Positions 1 to 12,785 are shown, numbered from the stretch's first letter. The stretch is DNA of 64,000 nucleotides from Epiperipatus broadwayi (GCA_028023455.1 JAQFVV010006200.1:8422521-8486520), one strand, 5' to 3'. The notes: a model not told the origin generated them from the sequence alone. Program-made: numbers and translations.

Positions 1-3000
1 CTCCCTGGATAATTACCATGAGATTTAGATAAGATTTATAACCCGCTCATTAATAAATCTTAAGTTAAAATCTTTAATATCATAGTATAGGAAACACAGG
101 GAGTTTATTATCACTCATAATGTGACTGATACCTTGCGGTTCATGCTTACATTATCAATATACAACAAGTGTTCTAAATTTACATATCATATAGCATATA
201 CAAGGAATGCAGCACAGACATTTATATAATGTTGCAATATTGCCTTCACGTGAGAGACCCTAGATAACAATACTAAGGAATTACTTTTATTTTCTGATCA
301 TAAAATATAAAATTGAAACTATAAATAGGATCATCTTTATTCTATCACGTGAGGTCCAGGTTTTTGGCATAACAACTTTATATATATATTTCCTTAAACA
401 TATAAAGTTAAGTGTAAACTGATCTTTAGATTAATCATTTACATTTACATATATATATCTTCTTGGACATCTCAATTTAAGTATAAATTGATTTCTAAAC
501 TAATCATAATAGGCACACGTTATTTTAAATTTTACATATACTCGCCATCCTTCAGTAACAGAAGATTTTGATTTCTCAGAAATGTAATAATATAATTTTA
601 CTTGACATGGTGGTGGAATATAGTAATGAAAAAGCAATCTATTTATATTTATTTTAATGCTTTTAGAGTTTAAAACTAGGCTACTTCACAAACTCGCACT
701 GTCCCAAGGGAATATTGAGAGCAGGGAAGTATAAACAAGTCTATATTTAAATTGAACTCTCCATCATAAGCAAATTAATATTTGCTGCATCAAATATTTA
801 AAGCCAATAAAACTTTGAGGTATAAAACATTAATCAAATTTAGTAAGTTAAAACTGCATAATTATAAAATATTAAGTCATAAATTGGAGATACATGATTT
901 AGATAATGATTTAAGACATATTACCAGCTAGCTTATGGAGACCTCTGGAATTCCTTCTCAGTAGACTATAGCAATGCTTCTGGGATGTAGGGACTGGCAT
1001 AGTGATAGCAAAGGTGGCTTGGTCTCAACGAGGAATGGAACTTCAGGATGCCTACTGCCTGAGGACCACAGGGAAGTGGACGGACAACTAATCACACACT
1101 GTTGAAGATACTGTACGCATTTTATATATAATTAAGCATAATTCATCTTGTAGGGTCTTTTAATAAAACTATGGCAAATCTTCAACAAAATAATTTCAAT
1201 AATAATTTCTATAAGATACGACACAATGACTTTCAAATTATAAGCTGTTTCTCTGTTTGTTTTGGTGTTTTTTTTTTACAATACCCCATTTCTCTCTTAT
1301 ATATCATTCACATATGCCTGGGTTGCACTTTGTTAGTTTTTAGTAAATTTTTTCCTTAATTTTCTCTAATTGCTGTTGCGTGTTAATTTTACTTCCGCAC
1401 TTCTTTGTGCTGCACATGGGTTTCCTGATTTTTATTTCTATTCCTTATTTCACACCTTAAAATATGTGTAGACATTCAAATGTGCTAAATTGTAACTCTT
1501 TTTGTCCGATTGTTTCACTAGTTTAGAAAATAAGGTACTTACATAACTTTAATAATGACTTGTTTCCATTACCTGGCCTATCTTCCATTGTATGGAATAC
1601 ATTCCACTCCTATTACTTAATTGATCACACTCTTTAACAAAATATTTTCTTTTAAAACTTATTTAAAATGTGGCATGATTTAAAATAATTTTTAACTTTA
1701 AAGATTTCTAAATTGTACACACCGTGTGTGTGAATACATAGAAATATATGACATATGCTGGGAAAGTTTTAGATTTGAACAAACATGAAGCAAGCATATC
1801 TGCATGCAGATATGCATCAATTCAATATCAAGAAACTTTATAAGACAATTAAACAAATAACAATAAAAATAATAAATGCTTTCCTGCTCATGAGTTCATA
1901 AGGAGATAGAGCATTGGAAGTGACAGCTGAGCTATGATCCATAGATCCAAGTTCCAGAATCTGTTATTCCACCAAATCATATAATGCAAAGTAATCAAAT
2001 GATTTATTGCTTGGAAATTCATAAGAAGATTGAGTCATGGAATAGATAGTTCCTTAGACCCTGAGATCCAGATTCTATTATGATCATGGTAGCAGTGACT
2101 GCACAAATAATATTTATTAAATAGGAATTGAAGGGAGCATCATGTGATAATTATTATATAAACTATTCATTATTTTTAATTTATATTAATAAAGAACTCA
2201 TTTAAGCAACTTTTCCAGGAGTTTTGTATGACTAATGCTTCCAAATTGTGAATAGGAAAAACAAATTAAATGCTTTAATTTTTTGTCATTATTAATTTTA
2301 CTTCTGTTTGATAAGCCACCTACCGATTTTCATATCAATTCTCAACACAACCAGACAGGAAAAAAAAAAAACCAGGATAAATGTTGATTAACATAAAACA
2401 ACTAAACACCATTTGAAAATAGTTATTTCCACCCATTTCAGACCTATTTACTATAAGCATTAAAAATCAAGGGTCACTTGATGACAATGCTATTATATGC
2501 ATTCCCTAGATTATCTTCTACTTTATCCTTTGTCAATGATGACTTTGGGTGTAAAGTTTGAACAAATATACTACGCATTTAACAATTATCTTCAGCTCAA
2601 CTGTCTGAAATATAAAAAAAAAACATCCCCAAATTTTTAAGCTGAGCCAACTTATTTCTATAATGTACAGATTTGATATTAATATATGCTGGTAAACCAA
2701 GAACGTTATGGATGTTTTATTGATACTATTCATTCTAGCTAAACAGCAAATGATCTCTGCAATTAGAAGAAACTAACGTCACTGAAATATATAGTTGCTA
2801 ATCTGATAACAAATCTATAAAACCATAAAAACAAGTTGTCTTAGTGTCAAAACCACAGGATTTTTTCCTAATTTTAATGTTTGTAATAAAGAGATTTAAA
2901 GATGTATTCAATTGCAAAAGTACGTTAGTTTCAAATTTATGTTCAAAGTCCTAATTGATGAAAAGTATAAATCAGGATCTGATATAAAGATATGATAGCT

Positions 3001-4346
3001 GCACTATCTACACTGATTTCTCAAATTTACAGCCGGTTTTACAATATGCACATTTAATAGATAAAAGAATTAGATTTCACACTATGAAAAAAAAAAGATT
3101 GAAGTTATAAAAAATATATATAAAAGTATGAACGGATATATAATAACTCTAAAGGAGTATAAGGTGCATTGGCAAAAGAAAATAGAGTAAAAAGGCAAAA
3201 CTATAACAATATGAACTGTAGGTGTATTTATGTGTAAATTGAAGTAAGAATATTGAACATACTTTAAAGATAGGGATTGAAAGAAGATCATGATAAATTG
3301 TATGGAAAAAGGAAGTAAAAAATAGTAGAGATTTTTTGTTTAGGTCTTCGAAATAAAATTGTGGAATATGAAGATGGAATAGTGAATCTAACAAAATAGC
3401 CTTTATTAAAATGATATAGGAGAAAAAAATGAATGAAGGCTAAAAAATGATTGGGAAATAAGGAACTAAAAAGTAGATATAAGTTTATTTTGTATAATAA
3501 TTTTAATGGAAATGGTTTACTTGGTTAACATTTCATATAGCTTAAATCTGAATTTGCTTAAGAAGCCATTTTACATTCCCTCATTTACATATAACTGCAC
3601 TTAAAATGTTGATTAACATTTTAAAATAATAATTTTATTCTAGATAAATTTATATCATAATAATTAAATCTCAAAAACACAAACACATCTAATTCTTATT
3701 TAACTGAATACACTATAAAAAAATTTAAAAACTACATTTAAAATAAAAAAACAATATTCTTAAAATTTAGAAATCTTTAATAAATTTATCTAAAATACAT
3801 TCAAACTTTTAAAATAAATTAAATTTATAACATTTAAATTAGGATAGTTACAAACATCATTTTTATTATATAACGAAAAATATTTACAATTTTACATAAG
3901 GAACCAACACAATCAAATTATTGTTTATTACAGTTTGGTGTAATTTAATCATACTTTTAACGGAAACAACAATGCTACAATAATTTCTTGTATGTTTCCC
4001 TGAATAGTTTTCTTTGCCAAATTGTAGAAATGCTCTTGAAAACATATGAAAAAGTCATGTTGTTGATATTGACTTTTCTAGTTAAGAGGTGAAAAGGGGC
4101 CAACTATTGATAAAAAATTGGTCTCTAAAATATATAGAAATTTATTTGGTGATAGATCTATATAACTACAACAACTAAATAGACTTGGTTTCCAAATCTT
4201 TAAGGTTTTTTGAATTTCAGTCTATTAGCTTAGTCCTCATAAATGCAAAATCTAAAAACTGATCTGGGAATATTATAAGAGGACACTATCTTCTGTCCAT
4301 TGATAATCCAAGTTTACATTAGATGGCTCTTATTAAGAAACTAATA
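1..4346. other. AT-rich intergenic DNA, no gene seen
   Basis: No convincing coding region is visible. Open frames here are short, low-complexity and lack family motifs. A GC-richer patch at about 925-1100 stands out but matches nothing I recognise. A perfect 22-bp palindrome lies at 1794-1815, and a pair of degenerate SINE-like units at 1890-2090. Confidence 0.6.
1890..2090 (+). repeat. Two degenerate SINE-like units in direct order
   Basis: Two segments, starting near 1892 and 2019, share the order TTCATAAG-AGAT...ATGGAA...GATCCAAG or GATCCAGATTC...TGTTATT or TCTATTA. The GATCCAAGTTCC part resembles a decayed tRNA B box. The layout suggests two copies of a tRNA-derived SINE or an old duplication. 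Identity is weak and the assignment is tentative. Confidence 0.25.
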
Positions 4347-4354
4347 AAAACTGC
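4347..4354. repeat. 8-bp target-site duplication, left copy
   Basis: AAAACTGC lies immediately outside the left end of the large palindrome. The identical 8 bp lie immediately outside its right end (14042-14049). The match touches both mirrored termini exactly, as expected of a target-site duplication. Confidence 0.75.
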
Positions 4355-4431
4355 GGTACTTGTGATTTTTGACCCATGTGGCCACCAGAAGTGCTGGTCT
4401 GTGTCAACCACAGAAATACTTAAGAGTAGGG

Positions 4432-5289
4432 TTAACATATGGTAATGATGCATTATATGTTAGTAAAAAGATATTAGATTATTTAGAAAAAACTCAAAGG
4501 GAAGTAGGAAGACATGCATTGGATGCAGAAGTATGGACAGCAAGGGAGGCAATTCAAGGAGAAATGGGATGGTCAAGTTTTCATATGAGAGATGCAAAAA
4601 GTAAAATGAAAATGTTTGGTAGATTGCAGTTTATGGATAATAAAAGAATAGCTAAAATAGTATTTAATTGGGTTATGAGTAAAGGGCAGGTAACAAGATG
4701 GGTGAGAAAGGTAATGCGCTATGCAAAAGATTTGGATAAAGAATTTATATCAGTATATTTGTACAAAAGATGGGATGATTGTGTTAAGAGGATTATTGAG
4801 TGTTATAGTAGTAAGGAATGGGATAAAAGAATAAATTTATTAATAAAGACTAGGGAGTTAGAGAGATGGAGAAATAGTATGGAGAGTAAAAAGAGTTTAA
4901 ATATATATAGAAATAAACAGAATATTAGGTGTGAGTTAATATATGATAATAGTAAGGAAAGTAGTTTATTGTTTAAGGCTCGAACGGGATCTTTAGCTAC
5001 AAAAGAATATACATGTAAATGGAAAAATATGGGTGATTTATTTTGTAAATTATGTAAGGAAGGAATTGAAAATATTAGGCATTTGTTAATTGAATGTAAA
5101 TGTTTGAAAACAGAAAGGGTACATATAATGAAGTTGTGGAAAAATAAATATGAAAAGAGTGATTATACAGAAAGTGAATTATTGGTTTTTATGCTAGGTT
5201 TGGGAAAAGATAATGGGGATTTAGATATAAAGGTTATAGAGTTGACAAAAATTATGTTGTGGAAATGGGATAGAGCAGATTATGGGTAA
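4432..5289 (+). pseudogene. LINE fragment: post-RT region with C-terminal zf-RVT-like finger
   Basis: An uninterrupted frame encodes the region after the RT domain of a non-LTR retrotransposon ORF2. It opens with a segment like LEKTQREVGRHAL and AIQGEMGWSSF, known from LINE polymerase C termini. It ends in a cysteine-histidine cluster (CKLC-x(8)-RHLLIEC) typical of zf-RVT fingers. There is no RT catalytic domain, so this is a 5'-truncated copy. The frame stays open upstream to an ATG at 4369, but those first 21 codons belong to the foldback terminus, giving a fortuitous fusion. A 3' UTR of about 100 bp follows, then a CATCA repeat tail (about 5386-5401). The open frame suggests a fairly recent insertion. 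A second copy lies at 55193-55830. Confidence 0.75.
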
Positions 5290-5401
5290 ATTTAGAGTGG
5301 GGAATGTAAAAGAAAGTGGCTAACAGGTTTATCTGGGCTTAATTGCTGAGATATTCTTGACTTCGTTTAAGGAGAAGCCATAATACATCACATCACATCA
5401 C

Positions 5402-6084
5402 ACCAGCTGGCTGACAGCAAAGCTGCCCACTTGGTGGCACTGGTCGCAATGCATAAGCCCATTTAGTTTACATTGTCTCCTACCAGCAGATACCAAGAAC
5501 CTAGATGGCGCTGATTGCCGTAAACACATCTAGCTTATGTGTCATCTGCTAACAGGAACTACCAAGATTCTAGCCCACTACATGGTGCTGTTTCTCCACA
5601 GTTACACACGGAAAAAACACGCAATGATAGGGGTTATGTATACACTACTTAAATGATGAATGGCATATAATATACAGGTGTGATTAATTAAGAAGCTACA
5701 ACTACTTAAATATGCGTTCAAACTTAATAGTGTCACATGCTTTTTCACAGTTTTATAAATGGATGTATTTTTAAATTATTTATTTTTAAAAATCGATCTT
5801 TTTTTTTTAATTATTTACTCTAAAAGTGGTTTTTTTTTTTTACATTTAAAAAAATGTAATTTTTACGACAACCGTTTTTTTTTTTTTTTTTTAAAAAAAA
5901 AGCTATTTTTTTTCCCTTCTTTCAAAACTGTATTATTTTAAAAGATGATTGTTTATAAAACTTTTTTTTTTTACACTTTCAAACAATATTATCCAATAAC
6001 TTTTAAAGTAATACAAATTATATTTCGGTTTATGCATCTTTCAATTATTATTTTGCAAACGTGTTATTTTAAAAAGCTGTTAGG
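5402..6084. repeat. Left-arm GCGCCACC-type tandem units and homopolymer-rich segment
   Basis: Mirror of about 13257-13900. It starts with the remaining degenerate 70-78 bp units (one with the core TAGATGGCGCTG near 5503), which become AT-rich with long T runs at 5800-5960. Two ORFs of 60 and 85 codons across the T runs are low complexity and not genes. Confidence 0.6.
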
Positions 6085-6088
6085 AGTA

Positions 6089-6690
6089 AAAACTGGTAAA
6101 ACACATTTGTTAAAAACCTTTCTTTTCAAACACATAGGCATATTTCCTTTTAGTATCAAGTTATTTCTACCAAAAGCACTCCAACCAAGTTTAATTCTAT
6201 GATTAATTTCCTCCATTATGTTTCCATCTGTATTAATAATCTGACCAAGGTATTTGTAACTGTTAACTTCTAATTCTTCATAATCAATCTTTATTTTCAT
6301 ATTTTGAGCAAATCGATTAAACATTACTTTAGTCTTTTTAACATTTATCTTTAGTCCTACTTTCATCTGCTAACTCCTGCAACATTTCCTGCAGCTCTGA
6401 AGCATTATTTGCAAAAACAACTACATCATCTGCGAAATCTAAATGACTTAAATACTCTCCATTTACTTTCACTCCTTTAGTTTCCCATTTTAATCCACAA
6501 AATACTTCTTGCAGCACTGCTGTAAAGAGTTTTGGAGATATGGAGTCACCTTGTCTTACACCTTTCTCAATGTTGATTTTTCCAGTATCATTATGTAATC
6601 TAATTGCTGCTGTTGCATTTTTATAAATATTCTTTAAAATATGACAATATCTTGGATCTATACCTGAATGATATCTCTAGAATTGTCATT
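6089..6690 (-). pseudogene. RTE-like LINE, 3' half of RT (left arm)
   Basis: On the minus strand this encodes the second half of an APE-type LINE reverse transcriptase. Visible in order are an RQGDSISPKLF segment, a palm motif with an aspartate pair near FADDVV, the KVGLKINVKKTKVM segment, and YLGQIINTDGN followed by INHRIKLGWSAF. The frame is broken near 6366 and again before the palm. The sequence stops abruptly at about 6089, where it joins foldback-arm sequence; the right arm keeps about 330 bp more of this LINE. It points opposite to the 5' half of the same LINE at 7302-9244. Closely related copies are at 11835-12785 and 56246-57003. Confidence 0.8.
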
Positions 6691-7301
6691 ATGATGTATT
6701 ATAACATTTTTCAGTAGATTTCAATAATTATTAACTTATGGGGTTGTGATCAAACAGAAGGCAAACTTAAAGGAGATAATAAATATACTTGAATTTATTT
6801 ACTGGTTAGAATCTCTACAGATTTTCTAATGTAATGTTTGTGAGTAGTTAGGTGGTTTAATGAATCTATAAATGAATTTCTTAATAAACAAATTTTAATA
6901 TCTATCACCCAACAGAGACACTTAAATATTTACCAATTTCACAAAATCAACTAATGAACTATAATTTACTTTGATTAATCATTAAGATTTGATTTAATGA
7001 AAGAAATTGTCTACACTCAGGAGGTTACAAATTTATTGCCATCCTATTAATTCAAAGGAAACCCTTTGATTCCTCTTGGAGGCCGTAAAGGAACTGAGCA
7101 AGACTAATTCTTAATGTCCACTCCATACGTTCTTGTCACTACAGCTGTTATTACTATGTGATTATTCATATAGTATATAAACATGGATGGGCTGCTCACC
7201 AACATGCATTAGCCAGCGTGACGAGGTTATTGGATTTTTACCTCTGAGTTTAAGATCAAGAAACACGATGGACTTTCTTCTCAGTTGCCTGATAACGTAG
7301 A

Positions 7302-9244
7302 ATGAATGATTGTGTAAATGATAAATATTTTCCAGTATATATATATACAATTATGGCAGACAAAAATAAATCATGGCCCTTATTCCCAGGAGACTGTAAT
7401 GTCACCAAACCGAGGCAGAAATTGGTGGCCGAAGGCAGAGGATGCTACGAATCCTCTGATTGTGGACCCAGGCTGCCATTTGATAATGACTTTTTTTATT
7501 TAGGTACTTACAACTGCAGATCACTTTCAAGTGAAGGAAGATTGCAAGAGTTAGAATTAAAACTGTCTTATATTAAATGGGACATTATTGGACTTTGTGA
7601 AGTTAGAAGAAAAGGTGAAGAAACAATTGTTTTAAAAAGTGGACATGTACTGTACTATAAAGGCACAAATATTGGAAATACAAATGGAGTATGATTCATT
7701 ATAAATAAAAAGTGGAAGAACAACATTGTGGACATTGATGGTGTATCGGACAGTGGCAAGATTAGTTAAATAACTTAATAGTAGATACCAAATGCAGATA
7801 ATTCAGGTTTATGCCCCAACAAGTTCTCAAAGTGATGAAGTAATAGAAGATTTTTATATGGATGAACAAAAGGCTTTTGATCAGAGTAAACAACATTTTA
7901 AAATTGTTATGGGAGACTTTAATGCTAGAATTGGTAAACAAATGAAAGATGAAAGTGCTGTAGGTAATTTTGGTTATAGTAATAGAAATGAGAAAGGACA
8001 TAGACTTGTGTAGTTTGAAAAGGAAAGCTTTATATTATGAATTATTATTTTGAGAAAAATGTTAAAAGGAAATGGACATGGAAGCATCCAAATGAAGGTA
8101 CAGCAGAATTGGATTATATTTTGACTAACAGAAAATACATATTTCAAGATTGTAATGTTCTTAATAAATTTAACAGAGGAAGTGATCATCGATTAGTAAG
8201 TTGTGAAATACATGTTAATGCAAAACTAGAGAGACAAAAATTATTAAGAAAAACAATATTTACAGTTGATATTCCTAATTTTCAGAAACATTCTAATGAA
8301 TTTAAATTAGAACTTACAAATAGGTTTCAAGTGTTAGTAGATTTTGAACATGATTCAGATTTGAATGAAATTAATATGAAAACAACTGACACACTTTTAA
8401 AAACTGCAACAAAAATAGCTGGTTGAAAATAGCAGCACTTGACCAATAACATTTCTACTGAGACTAGAGAATTTATGAAAAAAAGAAGGAATATGAAGAT
8501 ATACAAAAATGATGCATTAAAAAGGATTAAATATCTCAAATTTTGTAAAATGATGCGGAAAAGAGTTGAAAATAATATAAGGAAGTATAACTGTGAACTA
8601 GCAAGGAAAGCAGTAGAAGAGAATGAAAGTCTCAAGAGTGTAAAATAACATTTTGGTATTGGTAGGAAATTTATATCTGCAATAAGAAAAAAAGCTGGAA
8701 TTATTACTAAAAAGAGAGATGACATCATGAAATGGATAGAAGACTTTAATCAAGAATTATATAGTAATAAAGAACAAATACCTCCTATATCTATTACATC
8801 TTCTGAATTGCCCAGAATTTTACATGAAGAAGTGAGACATGCAACTAAATATATGAAGAAAGAAAAGACTCCAAGCAATGGTAAAATTATAATTGATATA
8901 TTAGGTGAAAAAATAGAATTTTTTTTAGCAACGTTATATACCAAATGTCTAAATAATAAAAATGTGCCAGATGATTGGAAGAATGCAGTATTAATATTAA
9001 TATTTAAAAAAGGTGATAAAGAAGATATTAGAAATTACAGACCTATCAGCCTTTTATCAGTTACATACAAAATTTTTACCAAGATAATTACAACTCGTCT
9101 ACAGAGAACATTGGATTTCCACCAACCAAGAGAACAAGCTGGATTTAAAAGTGGTTTTCATACAAGAGATCATATCCAGGGATTGAGAGAAGTTATAAAA
9201 AGGAGAAATGAATATGAGTTGCCATTATGTTTTGGATTTGTAGA
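7302..9244 (+). pseudogene. RTE-like LINE, endonuclease plus N-terminal RT (left arm)
   Basis: Decayed ORF of an APE-type non-LTR retrotransposon. From about 7351 it gives a short leader (MADKNKSWPLF), then the endonuclease. The endonuclease shows LGTYNCRSL, IIGLCEVRRKG, QIIQVYAP, a KIVMGDFNARIG segment, and the C-terminal GTAELDYILTN and GSDHRLVSCE segments. RT follows, with an NYRPISLLSVTYKI block and EQAGFKSGF, reaching motif A at about 9241 (FVDYEK), where the palindrome centre cuts it. Stops and frameshifts occur near 7692, 8010, 8425 and 8645. The stop at 7692 is shared with the right arm, so decay began before the arms were duplicated. It once encoded target-primed retrotransposition machinery and is not functional now. 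Confidence 0.85.
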
Positions 9245-9260
9245 TTATGAAAAGTTTGAA
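9245..9260. other. Spacer at the palindrome centre
   Basis: TTATGAAAAGTTTGAA separates arms that begin pairing immediately on either side (TTTGTAGA before, TCTACAAA after). It lies inside what was RT motif A of the LINE. Confidence 0.8.
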
Positions 9261-11190
9261 TCTACAAATCCAAAACATAATCGCAACTCATATTCATTTG
9301 TCCTTTCTATAACTTCTCTCAATCCCTGGATATGATCTTTTGTATGAAAACACTTTTAAATCCAGCTTGTTCTCTTGGTTGGTGGAAATCCAATGTTCTC
9401 TGTAGATGAGTTGTAATTATCTTGGTAAAAATTTTGTATGTAACTGATAAAAGGCTGACAGGTCTGTAATTTCTAATATCTTCTTTATCACCTTTTTTAA
9501 ATATTAATACTGCATTCTTCCAATCATCTGGCACATTTTTATTATTTAGACATTTGGTATATAACGTTGCTAAAAAAAATTCTATTTTTTCACCTGCTTC
9601 TTTTAATATATCAATTATAATTCTACCATTGCCTGGAGTCTTTTCTTCGTTATATATTTAATTGCATTTCTCACTCCTTCATTTAAAATTCTGGGCAATT
9701 CAGAAGATGTAATAGATATGAGGTATTAGTTCTTTATTACTATATAATTCTTGATTAAAGTCTTCTATCCATTTCATGATATCATCTCTCTTTTTAGTAA
9801 TAATTCCAGCTTTGTTTCTTATTGCAGATATAAATTTCCTACCAATACCAAAATGTTGTTTTACACTCTTGAGACTTTCATTCTCTTCTACTGCTTTCCT
9901 TGCTAGTTCACAGTTATACTTCCTTATATTATTTTCAACTCTTTTCCGCATCATTTTACAAAATTTGAGATATTCAATCCTTTTTAAAGCATCATTTTTG
10001 TATATCTTCATATTCCTTCTTTTTTTCATAAATTCTCTAGACTCAGTAGAAATGTTATTGGTCAAGTGTTGCTTTTTTCAACCAGATATTTTTGTTGCAG
10101 TTTTTAAAAGTGTATCAGTTGTTTTCATACTAATTTCGTTCAAATCTGAATCAGGTTCAAAATCTATTAATACTTGAAACCTATTTTTAAGTTCTAATTT
10201 AAATTCATTAGAATGTTTCTGAAAATTAGGAATATCAACTGTAAATATTGTTTTTCTTAATAATTTTTGTCTCTCTAGTTTTGCATTAACATGTATTTCA
10301 CAACTTACTAATCGATGATCACTTCCTCTGTTAAATTTATTAAGAACATTACAATCTTGAAATATGTAATTTCTGTTAGTCAAAATATAATCCAATTCTG
10401 CTGTACCTTCATTTGGATGCTTCCATGTCCATTTCCTTTTAACATTTTTCTCAAAATAATAATTCATAATATAAAGTTTTCTTTTTCCTGCAAACTCCAC
10501 AAGTCTATGTCCTCTCTCATTTCTATTACCATAACCGAAATTACCTACAGCACTTTCATCTTTCATTTGTTTACCAATTCTAGCATTAAAGTCTCCCATA
10601 ACAATTTTAAAATGTTGCTTACTCTGATCAAAAGCCTTTTGTGCATCCATATAAAAATCTTATACTACTTCATCACTTTGAGAACTTGTTAGGGCATAAA
10701 CCTGAATTATCTGCATTTGGTATCAGCTATTAAGTTATTTAATTAATCTTGCCACTCTGTCCGATACACCATCAATGTCCACAATGTTGTTCTTCCACTT
10801 TTTATTTATAATGAATCATACTCCATTTGTATTTCCAATATTTGTGCCTTTATAGTACAGTACATGTTCACTTTTTAAAACAATTGTTTCTTCACCTTTT
10901 CTTCTAATTTCACAAAGTCCAATAATGTCCCATTTAATATAAGACAGTTTTAGTTCTAACTCTTGCAATCTTCCTTCACTTGAAAGTGATCTGCAGTTGT
11001 AAGTACCTAAATAAAAAAAGTCGTCATCAAATGGCAGCCTGGGTCCACAATCAGAGGATTCTTAGCACCCACTGCCTTTGGCCACCAATTGCTGCCTCGG
11101 TTTGGTGACTTTACAGTCTCTTGGGAGGAAGGGCCATGATTTATTTTTGTCTGTAATAATTGTATATATATATATTGGAAAAATATTTAT
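9261..11190 (-). pseudogene. RTE-like LINE, endonuclease plus N-terminal RT (right arm)
   Basis: Minus-strand mirror of 7302-9244. A 190-codon open stretch (10650-10078) covers the endonuclease from KIVMGDFNARIG through GTAELDYILTN to GSDHRLVSCE. Frames at 10065-9700 and 9534-9319 cover the linker and the NYRPVSLLSVTYKI and EQAGFKS blocks of the RT. This arm keeps HRLVEFAGKRKL open where the left arm has a stop, so it is less damaged. RT again ends at motif A at the palindrome centre. Point changes, a deletion near 9640 and stops near 9720 and 10660 make it non-functional. Confidence 0.85.
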
Positions 11191-11834
11191 CATTTACACA
11201 AGCATTCATTCTGCCTTATCAGGCAACTGAGAAGAAAGTCCATGGTGTTTCTTGATCTTAAACTCAGAGGTAAACATCCAATAACCTCGTCAAGCTGGCT
11301 AATGCATGTTGGTGAATAGCCCATCCATGTTTATATACTATATGAATAATCACATAGTAATAACAGCTGTAATGACAAGAATGTATAGAATGGACATTAA
11401 GAATTAGCCTTGCTCAGTTCCTTTAAGGCCTCCAAGAGGAATCAAAGGGTTTCCTTTGAATTAATAGGATGGCGATAAATTTGTAACCTTCTGAGTGTAG
11501 ACAATTTCTTGCATTAAATCAAATCTTAATGATTAATCAAAGTAAATTATAGTTTATTAGTTGATTTTGTGAAATTGGTAAATATTTAAGTGTCTCTGTT
11601 GGGTGATAGATATTAAAATTTGTCTGTTTAGAAATTCATTTATAGATTCATTAAACCACCTAACTACTCACAAATATTATATTAGAAAATCTGTAGAGAT
11701 TCTAACCAGTAAATAAATTCAAGTATATTTATTATCTCCATTAAGTTTGCCTTCTGTTTGATCACAACCTCATAAGTTAATAATTGTTGAAATCTACTGA
11801 AAAATGCTATAATACATCATAATGACAATTCTAG
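11191..11834. other. Segment between inverted LINE halves (right arm)
   Basis: About 640 bp, mirrored at about 6690-7300, between the 5' end of the endonuclease frame and the start of the RT 3' half. No coding sequence is visible. It could be LINE 5' UTR, which would give the layout left by twin priming, or older DNA of the element. Confidence 0.5.
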
Positions 11835-12785
11835 AGATATCATTCAGGTATAGATCCAAAATATTGTCATATTTTAAAGAATATTTATAAAAATGGAACA
11901 GCAATAATTAGATTAGATAATGATACTGGGAAAGTCAACATTGAGAAGAGTGTAAGACAGGGTGACTCCATATCTCCAAAACTTTTTACAGCAGTGCTGC
12001 AAGAAGTATTTTGTGGATTAAAATGGGAAGCTAAAGGAGTGAAAGTAAATGGTGATTATTTAAGTCATTTAGTTGTTTTTGGTAATAATGCTTTAGATCT
12101 ACAGGAAATGTTGCAGTAGTTATCAGATGAAAGTAGGACTAAAGATAAATGTTAAAATGACCTAAGTAATGTTTAATGGATTTTTTCAAAATATGAAAAT
12201 AAAGATTTTTTATGATGAGTTAGAAGAAGTTAACAGTTACATACGCCTTGGTCAGAATATTAATACAGATGGAAATATAATGGATGAAATTAATCATAGA
12301 ATTAAACTTGATTGGAGTGCTTTTGATAGAAATAAGTTGATACTAAAAAGGAAATATACACCTGTTTGTAAAGGAAGATTTTTAATAAATGTATTTTACC
12401 TGTTCTTACTTATGGATCTGAGACTTGGACACTTAATAGAAGAGCAATACAGATTTCAGACCAGTCAAAGAAGTATGGATAGATTCTTGTTGGGAGTAAC
12501 AGGAAGAGATAGAAAACGCAATATATCGGTAAGAGAACAATACGGTGTAACTGATTTCATTGAAAAAATTAAAAGATTAAAGTGGAGTTGGGCTGGACAT
12601 ATTGCTAGAAGAGATGATAATAGATGGACAATTGAAATCTTAAACTAGATTTCAAGAGATTTATAAGACACAGGAAGAGACCATGTGAGATGGATATATG
12701 AAATAAGAAAGTGTGCAGGGGTGATGTGGAAAAACTTGGAGATGTTCATCCTGCAGTGGATTGATAATAGTTGATGATGATGATC
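11835..12785 (+). pseudogene. RTE-like LINE, 3' half of RT to 3' end (right arm)
   Basis: Continues the LINE from just after RT motif A to its 3' terminus. Recognisable parts are a segment like ILSYFKEYL (IYKNATAAIRL in better copies), the TGDSISPKLFTA equivalent, INTDGNIMDEINHRIK, and then an open frame 12169-12648 containing RSMDRFLLGVTGRDRKRN, IKRLKWSWAGHIARRDDNRW and IEILN. The LINE 3' end carries the GGATTGATAATAGTTGATGA repeat tail. Several frameshifts lie before 12169, and the catalytic aspartate pair is not preserved (GNNAL where FADDVV is expected). Only the first part (to about 12417) has a mirror in the left arm. Confidence 0.8.

Larger units (their letters stand above)
4355..9244 (+). 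repeat. Left inverted arm of the foldback element
   Basis: Pairs with 14041-9261 read in reverse. It differs from the right arm by a nested LINE fragment (about 4431-5401), which replaced about 80 bp of terminal array. It also lacks about 840 bp that the right arm has at about 12417-13256; the junction at about 6085-6090 shows a TTACT microhomology. Confidence 0.8.

Noticed and set aside
5759-6202. Two ORFs of 60 and 85 codons as genes
   Set aside because: They are phenylalanine/lysine-rich translations of T and A runs in the foldback arm; the mirror copy in the right arm does not preserve them.
8327-8728. 133-codon ORF opposite the LINE, mirrored at 9776-10177
   Set aside because: It is the antisense shadow of the LINE linker region; preserved only because the arms are duplicates.
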